A program made the position numbers and the translations under genes. A stretch of DNA of 64,000 nucleotides from an uncultured Bacillota bacterium. Its GTDB lineage: Bacteria; Bacillota_I; Bacilli_A; RFN20; CAG-288. Under the pieces are notes generated by a model. It worked only from the letters and a program-made list of their open reading frames with translations. It did not search any database and had not been told where the DNA came from. Shown in pieces: positions 8,613 to 16,149 of this stretch (position 1 is the first letter of the stretch; each line of letters opens with the position of its first letter). The stretch is from the NCBI GenBank assembly GCA_949300365.1, contig CASGEC010000001.1, positions 501,980-565,979 on the forward strand, in the 5' to 3' direction.

Positions 8613-9526
8613 CGATCCGCGAGGCCATCGAATCCTTCCTGACCTTCCTTGCCAGCGAGAAGGGGGATGCCAAGAAGACGTTGGACTGCTATCGGACAGA
8701 TCTTCTTTTCTTCGAAAAGGAGACCAAGAAGGAAAAGGCCGAGGATTTGAATAGCGACGACTACCTTTCATTCCTTCTCAAGCTTTCCGAAAAGGGCTAT
8801 TCCAAGGCTTCCCTTTCCAGGAAGGCCATGGCTTTGAGGGGACTTTATCGCTACCTCAAGGGAGAGGGGAAGATCGATGTCCTCCTTTCGAACCTCAAGA
8901 CGCCCGAAAGGGAAAAAAGGCTTCCCAAGACTTTGAAGGACAGCGAAATAAGGCAACTTTTCCAGTCCGTCGAAACGTCGGATTACAAAGGCCTTCTGGA
9001 CCTGACGATGATGGAACTCTGCTATAGCTGTGGGCTTCGTGTCAGCGAGCTTGTAAGCCTTCGGATTGACCAGATAAACTTCAAGGGAAACTATCTCAAG
9101 GTCACGGGAAAGGGAAACAAGGAAAGGATCGTCCCCATTTCCAAGGAGGCTTCTTCTTACCTTGCCCTCTACATGAAGGAAAGGAGAACCAAGAAAAAGG
9201 CAGGAAAGGTCCTTTTCGTCCACAAGGACGGCTCTCCGACGTCCCGCCAGTATTTCTTCCTGATGCTAAGAAAAAGGGCGAAGGAAGCCGGAATCAAAAC
9301 GCCTCTCCATCCCCATATGCTCCGCCATAGCTTTGCCACGACGCTTCTTGAAAACGGTGCCCCGATAAGGCAGGTGCAGGAACTTCTCGGCCACAGCCAA
9401 GTGGAGACGACGATGATCTATACCCATGTCTCCGCAACGCTCAAAAAGGAAGCCTACGACAAGGCGATGAAAAGACAAGAGGAGGACGAGGCGTCAAAGG
9501 ACAACGAAGAAAAGAAAGCGATATAA
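8609..9526 (+). CDS. xerD: Tyrosine recombinase XerD (chromosome dimer resolution)
   Basis: A 305-residue tyrosine recombinase. The N-terminal core-binding domain is followed by the catalytic domain with Arg144 (SCGLRVSEL), Lys168 (VTGKGNKERIV), His236 and Arg239 (HPHMLRHSFA), His262 (LLGHSQVETT) and the nucleophile Tyr271 (IYTHV). The xerD-deoB order is that of Bacillus ripX-drm, so XerD is a better name than XerC. XerC/XerD act at the dif site in the terminus; a dif-like sequence lies only 3.2 kb downstream in this window. It starts by ATGA overlap with dinB. Confidence 0.93.
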   Translation: MTIREAIESFLTFLASEKGDAKKTLDCYRTDLLFFEKETKKEKAEDLNSDDYLSFLLKLSEKGYSKASLSRKAMALRGLYRYLKGEGKIDVLLSNLKTPEREKRLPKTLKDSEIRQLFQSVETSDYKGLLDLTMMELCYSCGLRVSELVSLRIDQINFKGNYLKVTGKGNKERIVPISKEASSYLALYMKERRTKKKAGKVLFVHKDGSPTSRQYFFLMLRKRAKEAGIKTPLHPHMLRHSFATTLLENGAPIRQVQELLGHSQVETTMIYTHVSATLKKEAYDKAMKRQEEDEASKDNEEKKAI

Positions 9527-9548
9527 TGAAGGCATGAGGTAACGAAAC

Positions 9549-10754
9549 ATGAAATTCAAGAGAATCTTCCTGATCGTCATGGATTCCGTCGGTATCGGAG
9601 CCGAACCCGATGCCGAAAGATTTGGCGATGCAGGAACCAATACCTGGGTCCATACGGCAGAGGCCTGCCACGGCCTTCATGTCCCTACGATCAATGGACT
9701 TGGCATCCACGACCTGGCGGATATCCTTGGGACTTCGAAAGTCCTCCATCCGGAAAGCTACGTCCAGACCCTAAGGGAGGAATCCAACGGCAAGGACACA
9801 TTGACTGGCCACTGGGAGATGATGGGAATCCTGACGCCCAATCCCCTTGTCACCTTCACGGATACCGGCTTCCCCAAGGAACTCATCGACGAACTCGAAA
9901 AGAGGACCGGGAGAAAGGTCATCGGAAACTACTCCGAAAGCGGGACGGTCATCCTTGAAAGGCTTGGCGAAGAGCAGACAAGAGACGGATCGTTGATTGT
10001 CTACACCTCCGCGGATAGCGTCCTCCAGATCGCCGCCAATACCGCCACCGTCCCCTTGGAGGAACTCTACCGGGATTGCGAGATTGCCCGTGAGATAACC
10101 ATGCGCCCGGAATGGCGCGTCGGAAGGGTCATCGCCCGTCCTTATGTCGGAACGAACAAGACAAACTTCAAGAGAACGCCCGATAGGCGTGACTATGCCC
10201 TTTCCCCTTCCGGAAAGACGGCGTTGGACTGCCTCAAGGAAAACGGAAAGGAAGTCATTGCCATCGGAAAGATCCACGATATCTTCAATGGTCAGGGTAT
10301 CACCAAGTCCATCCATACGGAAAGCAACGATGACGGCATGGAAAAGACGATTGCCATTGCCGAGAACGAGGATTTCGACGGTCTCTGCTTCGTCAATCTC
10401 GTGGAATTCGATTCCCTGTACGGGCATCGGCGCAACCCCATCGGCTATGGCAAGGCCATCGAGGAATTCGACAAGCGTCTCAGTCAGCTTCTTCCTCTGA
10501 TCAAGGGGGATGATTTGCTTCTTATCACGGCCGACCACGGAAACGATCCGACACACACGGGGACGGATCATACAAGAGAAAGGGTTCCTCTTCTTTCCTA
10601 CTCGCCATCCTACAGGAATGGACGCAAATTGGACGAGGAAGGCACCTTTGCCTGCATCGGAAAGACGATTCTTGCCAATTTCCAAATCCAGCCCAGCGCC
10701 AACCAGATCGGTCACCCCATTGCCATACTTCTTGATGACGAGGTGGTAAAATGA
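9549..10754 (+). CDS. deoB: Phosphopentomutase
   Basis: A 401-residue member of the alkaline phosphatase superfamily. It interconverts (deoxy)ribose 1-phosphate and 5-phosphate in nucleoside salvage. Metal and catalytic motifs are visible as MDSVGIGAEPDAERFGDAG-TNT at the N-terminus and TADHGNDPTHTGTDHTRE near the C-terminus. The cap domain contains KDTLTGHWEMMG. Length is close to the Bacillus enzyme. TATAAT at 9522-9527 overlaps the xerD stop and could be an internal -10. A Shine-Dalgarno (GAGGT) lies 8-9 bases before the ATG. Its 3' end overlaps the next gene by 4 bases, tying the ABC transporter genes to this operon. Confidence 0.96.
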   Translation: MKFKRIFLIVMDSVGIGAEPDAERFGDAGTNTWVHTAEACHGLHVPTINGLGIHDLADILGTSKVLHPESYVQTLREESNGKDTLTGHWEMMGILTPNPLVTFTDTGFPKELIDELEKRTGRKVIGNYSESGTVILERLGEEQTRDGSLIVYTSADSVLQIAANTATVPLEELYRDCEIAREITMRPEWRVGRVIARPYVGTNKTNFKRTPDRRDYALSPSGKTALDCLKENGKEVIAIGKIHDIFNGQGITKSIHTESNDDGMEKTIAIAENEDFDGLCFVNLVEFDSLYGHRRNPIGYGKAIEEFDKRLSQLLPLIKGDDLLLITADHGNDPTHTGTDHTRERVPLLSYSPSYRNGRKLDEEGTFACIGKTILANFQIQPSANQIGHPIAILLDDEVVK

Positions 10755-11716
10755 AAAGAAAGAATTTCCTTGCCCTTCTCTTCCTTCCCCTTTTGCTTTC
10801 GGTCGGCTGCAATAGCCAAAGTTCCTCGACGACACCCCTTCTTGAAATCCATCCGGAATTTTCCATCCTTTGCCCAAAGGGCGCTCCCGCTGCCGCCTTT
10901 AGCCGCTATGCGGACAAGGATTTTCTGGAATTGGCCGGCGTCCAACAGGTTAAGGCCGCCTTTGAAAAGGCCGAGAAGGACTTCATCGTCTTCGATTCCG
11001 TCAATGGATTGAAGCTGGCCAAGGACAACTATCTTTTGGTCCGGATGGTGACCTTTGGAAACCTCTATGTCGTTTCCACAGGGAATGACGAAGATGGCGT
11101 ACTGGATAACGACGACACCATCTATTCCTATGGCGAAGGGCTCGTTCCCGACATGGCCTTCAAGGCAGTCCATGAGGGCATCACGCCGGATTACTATGGT
11201 GCCGATGTCAGTGCCACGAGTGTCGTCATGGCTTCCGGCCTCTATGAAGGAAAGCCTGTGGACTATGTCATCTCTAGCTACCCTCCAATCTTCCCGGCCA
11301 TGAAGACAAACACAGCTTTGAATATCTATGAGAACGTCGCCGAGGCCTTCGGAAAGGAATTCGATACCGAGGGCTTCCCTCAGGCTGGCCTATTCATCCG
11401 CAAGGGCTTGGAGGGTGACAAGGACAAGGCCGATGCCATTTCCGCGTTCCTCACCTACTTTGACGAAGACGTCAAGGACCTTGTCAAAGGCGGAACGGAG
11501 GCCGTCAAGAACCTCAACGCTTATGGGACCGTCGACGAGCAGACGGACCGCTTCGGTTTCAATGCCAACGTCCTTGCTGGCGTCCAAAAGGAAAACGGCT
11601 TGGCCTTCCTTCTTGCCGAAAAGAACCCGACCTTGGAGGGCTTTGATGTCTTCAAAACCGAGTTCGATTACCCGATAAAGGAGGAACTGCTTTCTTCCTT
11701 CTATCCGCAGAAATGA
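10751..11716 (+). CDS. ABC transporter substrate-binding lipoprotein (SsuA/THI5-like)
   Basis: A 321-residue lipoprotein. The signal peptide MKRKNFLALLFLPLLLSVGC ends in a clear lipobox with the lipidated Cys20, so the protein should be anchored outside the membrane. The rest has the layout of a periplasmic-binding-protein type II fold of the nitrate/sulfonate/thiamine-precursor class (NMT1/SsuA-like): an early SILCPKGAPAAAF segment and a YVISSYPPIFPAM hinge-like region. The substrate cannot be deduced. It is followed one base later by a matching permease, but no ATPase gene is found with them. Confidence 0.8.
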   Translation: MKRKNFLALLFLPLLLSVGCNSQSSSTTPLLEIHPEFSILCPKGAPAAAFSRYADKDFLELAGVQQVKAAFEKAEKDFIVFDSVNGLKLAKDNYLLVRMVTFGNLYVVSTGNDEDGVLDNDDTIYSYGEGLVPDMAFKAVHEGITPDYYGADVSATSVVMASGLYEGKPVDYVISSYPPIFPAMKTNTALNIYENVAEAFGKEFDTEGFPQAGLFIRKGLEGDKDKADAISAFLTYFDEDVKDLVKGGTEAVKNLNAYGTVDEQTDRFGFNANVLAGVQKENGLAFLLAEKNPTLEGFDVFKTEFDYPIKEELLSSFYPQK

Positions 11717-11717
11717 G

Positions 11718-12506
11718 ATGAAGCTTCCAAAAGAGCCCATACTCCGTTTCCTTAAAAACAGAATCGTCCTTTCCGTCTTGGGCCTGCTTTTGGTTGTCGC
11801 CTTGTGGGAAATCATCGCCTTCTCGACAGGACTTCTCTTCCTTCCGGAGTTCTTTTCCTGCCTCACTAAGGCTTTTTCCCTTCTTGGCCTATCCAGAACC
11901 TATGAAGGCATCGGATATACGCTTCTGCGGCTATTTTTGGCCCTTCTCGGCTCAGGAACGGTGGGAGCCGTCTTAGGAACCCTGGCAGGCTATTACAAGC
12001 CCATTGAGCCTCTTTTGCAGCCTTTGATAACGATCTTACGTTCCTTCCCGACGGTGGCCATGGTTTTGCTTCTCATAGTCTTCGTCCCCATGGCCCCGGT
12101 CTGGGTGGTTTCTTTTGTCGTCTTCCCTGTCATCTACCAGGCAAGCCTGGAAGGGGCAAAGAAGACAAACGAGACGTATGGCATGCTCATACGGCTTAAA
12201 GGAAAGAACAAGGTATCCAATCTGACCCATGTTGTCTTTCCTTTGTCTTTCGACAGCATTTCCCTTGGCTTCATCCAGGCAATGGGATTGGGAATGAAAG
12301 TCGAGATCATGGCGGAAACCTTTTCCTATACGACCAATGAAATCGGGTTGGGACAAATGATCATGGCCAGCTATCAAGCTGTCGATTATCAAAGAATGAT
12401 GGCTTTGGTTTTGGTTGCTCTGCTGATAATCCTAGTGTTGGAAGGCTTATTGAAATTAGGAAAAGAGAAGATTCACAAGATGGTCTATGCTGTTGGAGGG
12501 AAATAA
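11718..12506 (+). CDS. ABC transporter permease (SsuC/TauC-like)
   Basis: A 262-residue inner-membrane permease of the BPD_transp_1 superfamily. About six hydrophobic segments are visible (residues 13-32, 60-90, 100-122, 125-145, 190-210, 230-250). The cytoplasmic EAA loop that docks the ATPase is present around residues 150-185 (EGAKKTNETYGMLIRLKG). It pairs with the lipoprotein upstream. In this family the ATP-binding subunit normally follows directly; here the gene is followed by 415 AT-rich bases with no coding capacity, so the ATPase is supplied from elsewhere or the system is broken. Codon use drifts to AT-rich over the last 30 codons. Confidence 0.85.
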   Translation: MKLPKEPILRFLKNRIVLSVLGLLLVVALWEIIAFSTGLLFLPEFFSCLTKAFSLLGLSRTYEGIGYTLLRLFLALLGSGTVGAVLGTLAGYYKPIEPLLQPLITILRSFPTVAMVLLLIVFVPMAPVWVVSFVVFPVIYQASLEGAKKTNETYGMLIRLKGKNKVSNLTHVVFPLSFDSISLGFIQAMGLGMKVEIMAETFSYTTNEIGLGQMIMASYQAVDYQRMMALVLVALLIILVLEGLLKLGKEKIHKMVYAVGGK

Positions 12507-12921
12507 AGAATTAGTAAGTTTTTAGTAGTGAGTTTTAAAACTATTTTCTTCTCCAATAATTTTAGTAAAAAATGGATAATAGTCATTATTTAGTACCAAT
12601 AACAAACCATTAATTCAAAAAAAGAGAGGGGTGGATAACCAATATTTGGTTGAAATAGAAATAGTATCAATTTAGTACCATGAATATACCATTTTTTATT
12701 AGAGTGTTTTTTAATTCTTTTCGTTAACATAATAAACATTAGACGAAGTATTTTATTTTTCAAATAGGTAGTTCTTTTATGGTACTAAATAAATACTACT
12801 ATCCTTTCTTGATTATCATCAGCCTTACCTCTTCCAGAATTTCATTTCTTATATAGTAAAATGCTGGTACTATTAAAATACTATTTAAAAATTGTACAAA
12901 ATAGTATTTTATTGGTACTAT
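12507..12921. other. AT-rich convergent intergenic region, probable replication terminus (dif locus)
   Basis: A 415-base gap between the plus-strand ABC permease and the minus-strand mtnN. It is far richer in A and T than the genes around it and carries no credible gene. It contains a dif-like site, five copies of an 8-base motif that change orientation at that site, a 15-base palindrome (AACCAA-TAT-TTGGTT, 12637-12651), and two weak DnaA-box-like words (GGTGGATAA at 12630-12638 and ATGGATAA at 12572-12579). Nearly all genes to the left read rightward and most to the right read leftward, as expected where two replication forks meet. No clear terminator hairpin for either flanking gene is seen. 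Confidence 0.7.
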
Positions 12922-12922
12922 T
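12589..12922. repeat. Five copies of TAGTACCA that reverse orientation at dif
   Basis: Two copies read TTTAGTACCA on the plus strand (12589-12598 and 12671-12680). Three copies read in the opposite sense, TGGTACTAAA at 12780-12789 and TGGTACTATT at 12865-12874 and 12913-12922. All share the 8-base core TAGTACCA/TGGTACTA. The two forward copies are left of the dif-like site and the three reverse copies right of it, so the motif is polar and points inward. A near copy, TAGTATCA, lies at 12662-12669 beside copy two. The last copy overlaps the mtnN stop codon. Looser TAGTA/TACTA words are frequent in the gap. Confidence 0.8.
12722..12749 (-). other. dif: dif-like XerC/XerD recombination site
   Basis: Read on the minus strand, the 28 bases split into ACTTCGTCTAA (left, XerC-type arm), TGTTTA (6-base centre) and TTATGTTAACG (right, XerD-type arm). 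Against the Bacillus subtilis dif as I remember it (arms ACTTCCTAGAA and TTATGTAAACT, centre TATATA) 21 of 28 positions agree, and against the looser Firmicutes pattern about 24 of 28 agree. The XerD arm is the better conserved one, as usual. Setting supports the call: AT-rich gap, convergent gene strands, and xerD 3.2 kb away. It is the substrate for chromosome dimer resolution. Confidence 0.75.
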
Positions 12923-13611
12923 TAATTACCAAGTATCTCTTTTATTATCTCAACTGCCAAGCTCACTGCCTTTTGGCACGCTTCCCCAAGACTCTCGAAG
13001 TATTGATCCTGGTTTCCTTCTTCCTCGGTGTCATCCGATATCGTTCTGAGGATTCCAAAAGGAACGCCTGCCATGCGACAGCACTGTCCGACAGCGGCCG
13101 ATTCCATATCGATGGCGATCGGATTTTCGAAATCCTTGTCCAGGTCCTTCGGCATGTTGTCTTTCGTCACGAAGAGGTCTCCAGTCAGGACGAGGCCTTC
13201 GTGGATGGAAGGCTCCAGCTTTTTTGCCAGCTTCCGGAATTGTTCCGAGCATTCAAAATAAAGTGGCTGATCGGCCATCTGTCCTCTCTTCAGTTCCGGA
13301 ATATCGACATCGTAATATGCCGCTTTCGTGGCGCAGAAGGCATCATACCGCTTCAGCCTATGTCTAATCGTCCCGGCAACGCCGGTGTTGACGACCAGGT
13401 CGTACTTCCTCTCCTGCATCTTCCTTCCAAGGGAAAAAGCCATGGCGGTCTTACCGATGCCGCCACGCATCAATGTCCAGAAGATTCCCTTGCCTTCCAG
13501 GGAGAAGGATTCCTTGTCTTCTGCCAGTCTTTGTTTGCCGTGGAAGGAATCCTCGATTGCCTTCCATTCGTCGTCCGTCGCGACGATCAAGAGGACGCTT
13601 TTCATTGCCAT
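12922..13611 (-). CDS. mtnN: 5'-methylthioadenosine/S-adenosylhomocysteine nucleosidase
   Basis: A 229-residue Pfs/MtnN-type nucleosidase that removes adenine from methylthioadenosine and S-adenosylhomocysteine. The catalytic acid sits in VATDDEWKAIED (the equivalent of GAMEEEV), the ribose/adenine site is AIDMESAAVGQCC, and the catalytic Asp is in ILRTISDDTE. The phosphorylase-fold glycine motif is RGGIGKTAMAFSLG. Length matches the family. It is the last gene of the yqeG-yqeH-yqeK-rsfS-mtnN run and overlaps the end of rsfS. ATG codons at 13611 and 13605 are both possible starts. Confidence 0.93.
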   Translation of the reverse strand: MAMKSVLLIVATDDEWKAIEDSFHGKQRLAEDKESFSLEGKGIFWTLMRGGIGKTAMAFSLGRKMQERKYDLVVNTGVAGTIRHRLKRYDAFCATKAAYYDVDIPELKRGQMADQPLYFECSEQFRKLAKKLEPSIHEGLVLTGDLFVTKDNMPKDLDKDFENPIAIDMESAAVGQCCRMAGVPFGILRTISDDTEEEGNQDQYFESLGEACQKAVSLAVEIIKEILGN

Positions 13612-14051
13612 TGGCTCTGAGGACGGGCACGCTTACGATACTTCGGTTCCTTCTCGGCTTTCACGAGGACGTGCGGGCAATCCTCATAGAGGGCGTCAAA
13701 GTCGACTTCCTTGCGCATGTCCTCCGTGAAGAGCTGGACGACGACCTGCTTGGCATCCAGGAGGATCCAGGTGGAGTCGTTTCTTCCCTCCTTGTGGTCC
13801 AGGTCGTAGAAGTTGTCATAGAGGCTTTCCTCGGCCGTTGAGACCAAGGCCCTCAGCCTTCTATCGTTCTGCGCGGAAGCGACGATGTAGTAGCTCACGT
13901 AAGGTGTCTTTTTCCGGACGTCATAGACGATGACATCCTTTCCATAGTTCCAGGAAAGATCCTCGGCGACATGGATCGGCCGAGTCGCAGCAATTCTTCC
14001 CCTCGATTGGAACTCCTTCGTTGTCTTGGTCGTTTTCTTGGCGATGCTCAT
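13602..14051 (-). CDS. rsfS: Ribosome silencing factor RsfS
   Basis: A 149-residue RsfS/Iojap protein. It binds ribosomal protein L14 on the large subunit and blocks subunit joining when nutrients are short. The conserved core is WNYGKDVIVYDVR, SYYIVASAQNDRRLRAL and STWILLDAKQVVVQLFTED. The N- and C-terminal tails are basic and a little longer than usual. It follows the YqeK gene by ATGA overlap, as in Bacillus where yqeK and rsfS (yqeL) are adjacent. Confidence 0.95.
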   Translation of the reverse strand: MSIAKKTTKTTKEFQSRGRIAATRPIHVAEDLSWNYGKDVIVYDVRKKTPYVSYYIVASAQNDRRLRALVSTAEESLYDNFYDLDHKEGRNDSTWILLDAKQVVVQLFTEDMRKEVDFDALYEDCPHVLVKAEKEPKYRKRARPQSQWQ

Positions 14052-15001
14052 TCTTTCACCTCTTTGAGATAGCGGTCATACATGGCCGAGGAGAGCGGAT
14101 TGGTGTGATAGTCCACCTTGATCATCCTCAGGTACTCGGCCTGGTCCTTAAGGGTCAAAAGGAAGCCTTTATGGACGTCCTTCTTGGCCGTAGAGAAGAT
14201 GTGTCCCGTGTCATAGTCCCTTAAGGGCTCGCATTTGTCGGCACAATAGATTGTCTGCTCGAATAGCGTCATGTCCTCTTTTCCGGTGCAATGGCAGGCG
14301 ATGGCAGAGAGGACCTCCTCATCCTCGATGCCAAAGGCAGTACGGGCCAGGAAGGCGCCGGCAAATTGGTGCATGGCAAAGTTAGGATAGTCCTGGTATT
14401 CAGGGAAATGCTCCTTGACAAGCCTTCTTTGGAGGGCCTTGTCGAGATCCTTGGCAATGTCGTGGAAGAGACCGGCCTGATAGGCCTTGATGGCATCTAG
14501 CCCGTTATTAAGGGCAATCTCATAGGCAGTCCTTGCGACCGAAACGGAATGCCGATACCTGTCCGGATGCATCATGAACGAGATCTTGGAAGCGAAGAAG
14601 AGCGGGTGGTCGGCGATATATTCCAAAACAGGATAAGGAGCCAAAAGTCTCTTCCCGCTGCGGACATCCTCTTGAGTCGACAAGAGGCCATGGAAGACAG
14701 CCTTTGCCTTCGAAAGGAGGCCTAGCTTGAGAAGGACGGCATCATCGCCAACAAACGGGCAGTTTTCTTTCTTAAGAACCACATCCACCTTTCCCGGTTC
14801 AATGGAAATCGTCTTGATGTCCTTATGGACGATGGAAAGAATTGCTTCTATGTCGTTTTCCGATAGAAGCGGGTCTTTCCTAAGGAGAATTCCAAAGGCG
14901 ACTTCCGTTCCAGGATTTTCCTTCAAAAAGGAAGAAAGGCACTGTTCATGCCTTGACGTCCATGGGCAGAAGGAATCCAAAAACAAGACCTTTTCGCTCA
15001 T
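14048..15001 (-). CDS. yqeK: NadD-like degenerate domain fused to YqeK HD-domain diadenosine tetraphosphatase
   Basis: A 317-residue two-part protein. The C-terminal half (about residues 140-317) is YqeK, which splits Ap4A symmetrically; its metal ligands are intact: His151 (RYRHSV), His180-Asp181 (GLFHDIAKD), His211, His237 (IACHCTG) and Asp255 (YCADKCEP). The N-terminal 140 residues occupy the place of NadD (nicotinate-nucleotide adenylyltransferase), the gene that precedes yqeK in Bacillus. They start VLFLDSFCPWTSRHEQCL, which resembles the GTFDPxHxGH nucleotidyltransferase motif with HxGH lost, and no ISSTxxR motif is seen. NadD-YqeK fusions exist in mycoplasmas, but with an active N-terminus. 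Here the N-terminal domain is probably inactive. Confidence 0.75.
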   Translation of the reverse strand: MSEKVLFLDSFCPWTSRHEQCLSSFLKENPGTEVAFGILLRKDPLLSENDIEAILSIVHKDIKTISIEPGKVDVVLKKENCPFVGDDAVLLKLGLLSKAKAVFHGLLSTQEDVRSGKRLLAPYPVLEYIADHPLFFASKISFMMHPDRYRHSVSVARTAYEIALNNGLDAIKAYQAGLFHDIAKDLDKALQRRLVKEHFPEYQDYPNFAMHQFAGAFLARTAFGIEDEEVLSAIACHCTGKEDMTLFEQTIYCADKCEPLRDYDTGHIFSTAKKDVHKGFLLTLKDQAEYLRMIKVDYHTNPLSSAMYDRYLKEVKE

Positions 15002-16149
15002 CGGGAAACTTCGTTCTTCTCGCAGATGATCTTGACCCCGTCGGGGGCATAGACATCGATCTTCTGTCCGCCGCCGATAAAGTCGAAGAAACCCAGTCCC
15101 ACGACACGGATCCGGTAGGGGACGTTCTCCTCGATCGAAAGGGAGGTCTTGGCAAGGTCGTTGATGCTATGGACCTTACCGGTGCGGAAGCTTGCCTGTT
15201 CGTTGTCGCAGAGAAGCTTGAAGGTCATGTCGGCCTTGTTGAGCTTACATCTTTCGATGGTGATGTCGTTGCTCTTGTAGAAGGTCAACTCGGCCTTCGG
15301 ACCCTCGACATAGTCGATGCGGCAGAGATTGCTGAGAAGGAAGGACTGTCCGGCCTTTGTCTGGTAACGCTCCGGGCGGATCTCGGTTCTGGGAATGACG
15401 TACTTGACGATTTCCGGCTCGATGAAGGAGACGATGCTCTTGGGGTTATAGATGCCGGGCGTGTCATAGATATAGGAGTCGTTGTCCAAGGGGATGGAGA
15501 TGACATCCAGAGTCGTTCCCGGATAGGGAGAGGTCGTGATCATCTTCTCGGTGGAATTCTTGTATTCCTTCAATAGCCTGTTGATGAGGGAGGACTTTCC
15601 GACTTGGTAGGCGCCGATAAAATAGACGCTCTTGCCATTGCGGTGCTTCTCGATGGAGGCCATCATCTCCTGGATGTTCATGCCCTTGGAGGAGGTCATG
15701 ATGAGGTCCTGGACGTGGATTTTCTCGGGCTCGAGCTTCTTGAGGACATATTCCCTCAAAAATTCATCGGAGTAGCTCTTGGGAAGGACGTCCCTCTTGT
15801 TGACGACGACGATGACGTTCTCCGGAAGATACTTCCCGATGCCATCCAAAAGGGCACCCGTCAGGCAGAAGGCGTTGAGGACATAGACGACAAGGGCCCC
15901 TTCCTCCTTGGCGGAATCCAAAATCGTCACATAGTCGATGTTGAAGTCCGGCGTCTTCTTGTAGGTGGAATAGTGGCGCAGTTTATAGCAGCGCTCGCAG
16001 AGCGTGTCCTCGCCGGATTCGAACTTCTCCGGAGGGACATAGCCGACTTCCTGGGGATCCGTGTCCTGAAGGATGGCTCCGCATCCATAGCACCGGCGGA
16101 CGCGGATTTCCTGGGTCACGCCGCTGGCTTTTGTTCGCTTGAAGAACAT
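14998..16149 (-). CDS. yqeH: Ribosome biogenesis GTPase YqeH
   Basis: A 383-residue circularly permuted GTPase needed for assembly of the small ribosomal subunit. The order of motifs shows the permutation: a four-Cys zinc finger (RCYGCGAIL, LCERCYKLRH), then G4 (VVNKRDVLP), then G1 (GAYQVGKSSLINRL), G3 (YDTPGIYNP). A C-terminal domain typical of YqeH follows. The start is set at ATG MFFKRTK because an ideal Shine-Dalgarno (AGAGGAGG) lies just before it; a longer frame from 16182 would put that site inside the coding region. It overlaps the end of yqeG by 34 bases. Confidence 0.95.
   Translation of the reverse strand: MFFKRTKASGVTQEIRVRRCYGCGAILQDTDPQEVGYVPPEKFESGEDTLCERCYKLRHYSTYKKTPDFNIDYVTILDSAKEEGALVVYVLNAFCLTGALLDGIGKYLPENVIVVVNKRDVLPKSYSDEFLREYVLKKLEPEKIHVQDLIMTSSKGMNIQEMMASIEKHRNGKSVYFIGAYQVGKSSLINRLLKEYKNSTEKMITTSPYPGTTLDVISIPLDNDSYIYDTPGIYNPKSIVSFIEPEIVKYVIPRTEIRPERYQTKAGQSFLLSNLCRIDYVEGPKAELTFYKSNDITIERCKLNKADMTFKLLCDNEQASFRTGKVHSINDLAKTSLSIEENVPYRIRVVGLGFFDFIGGGQKIDVYAPDGVKIICEKNEVSR

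Noticed and set aside
12507-12921. AT-rich gap with DnaA-box-like words as a replication origin
   Set aside because: No dnaA, dnaN or rpmH nearby, only two weak boxes, and flanking genes converge on it, which fits a terminus and not an origin.
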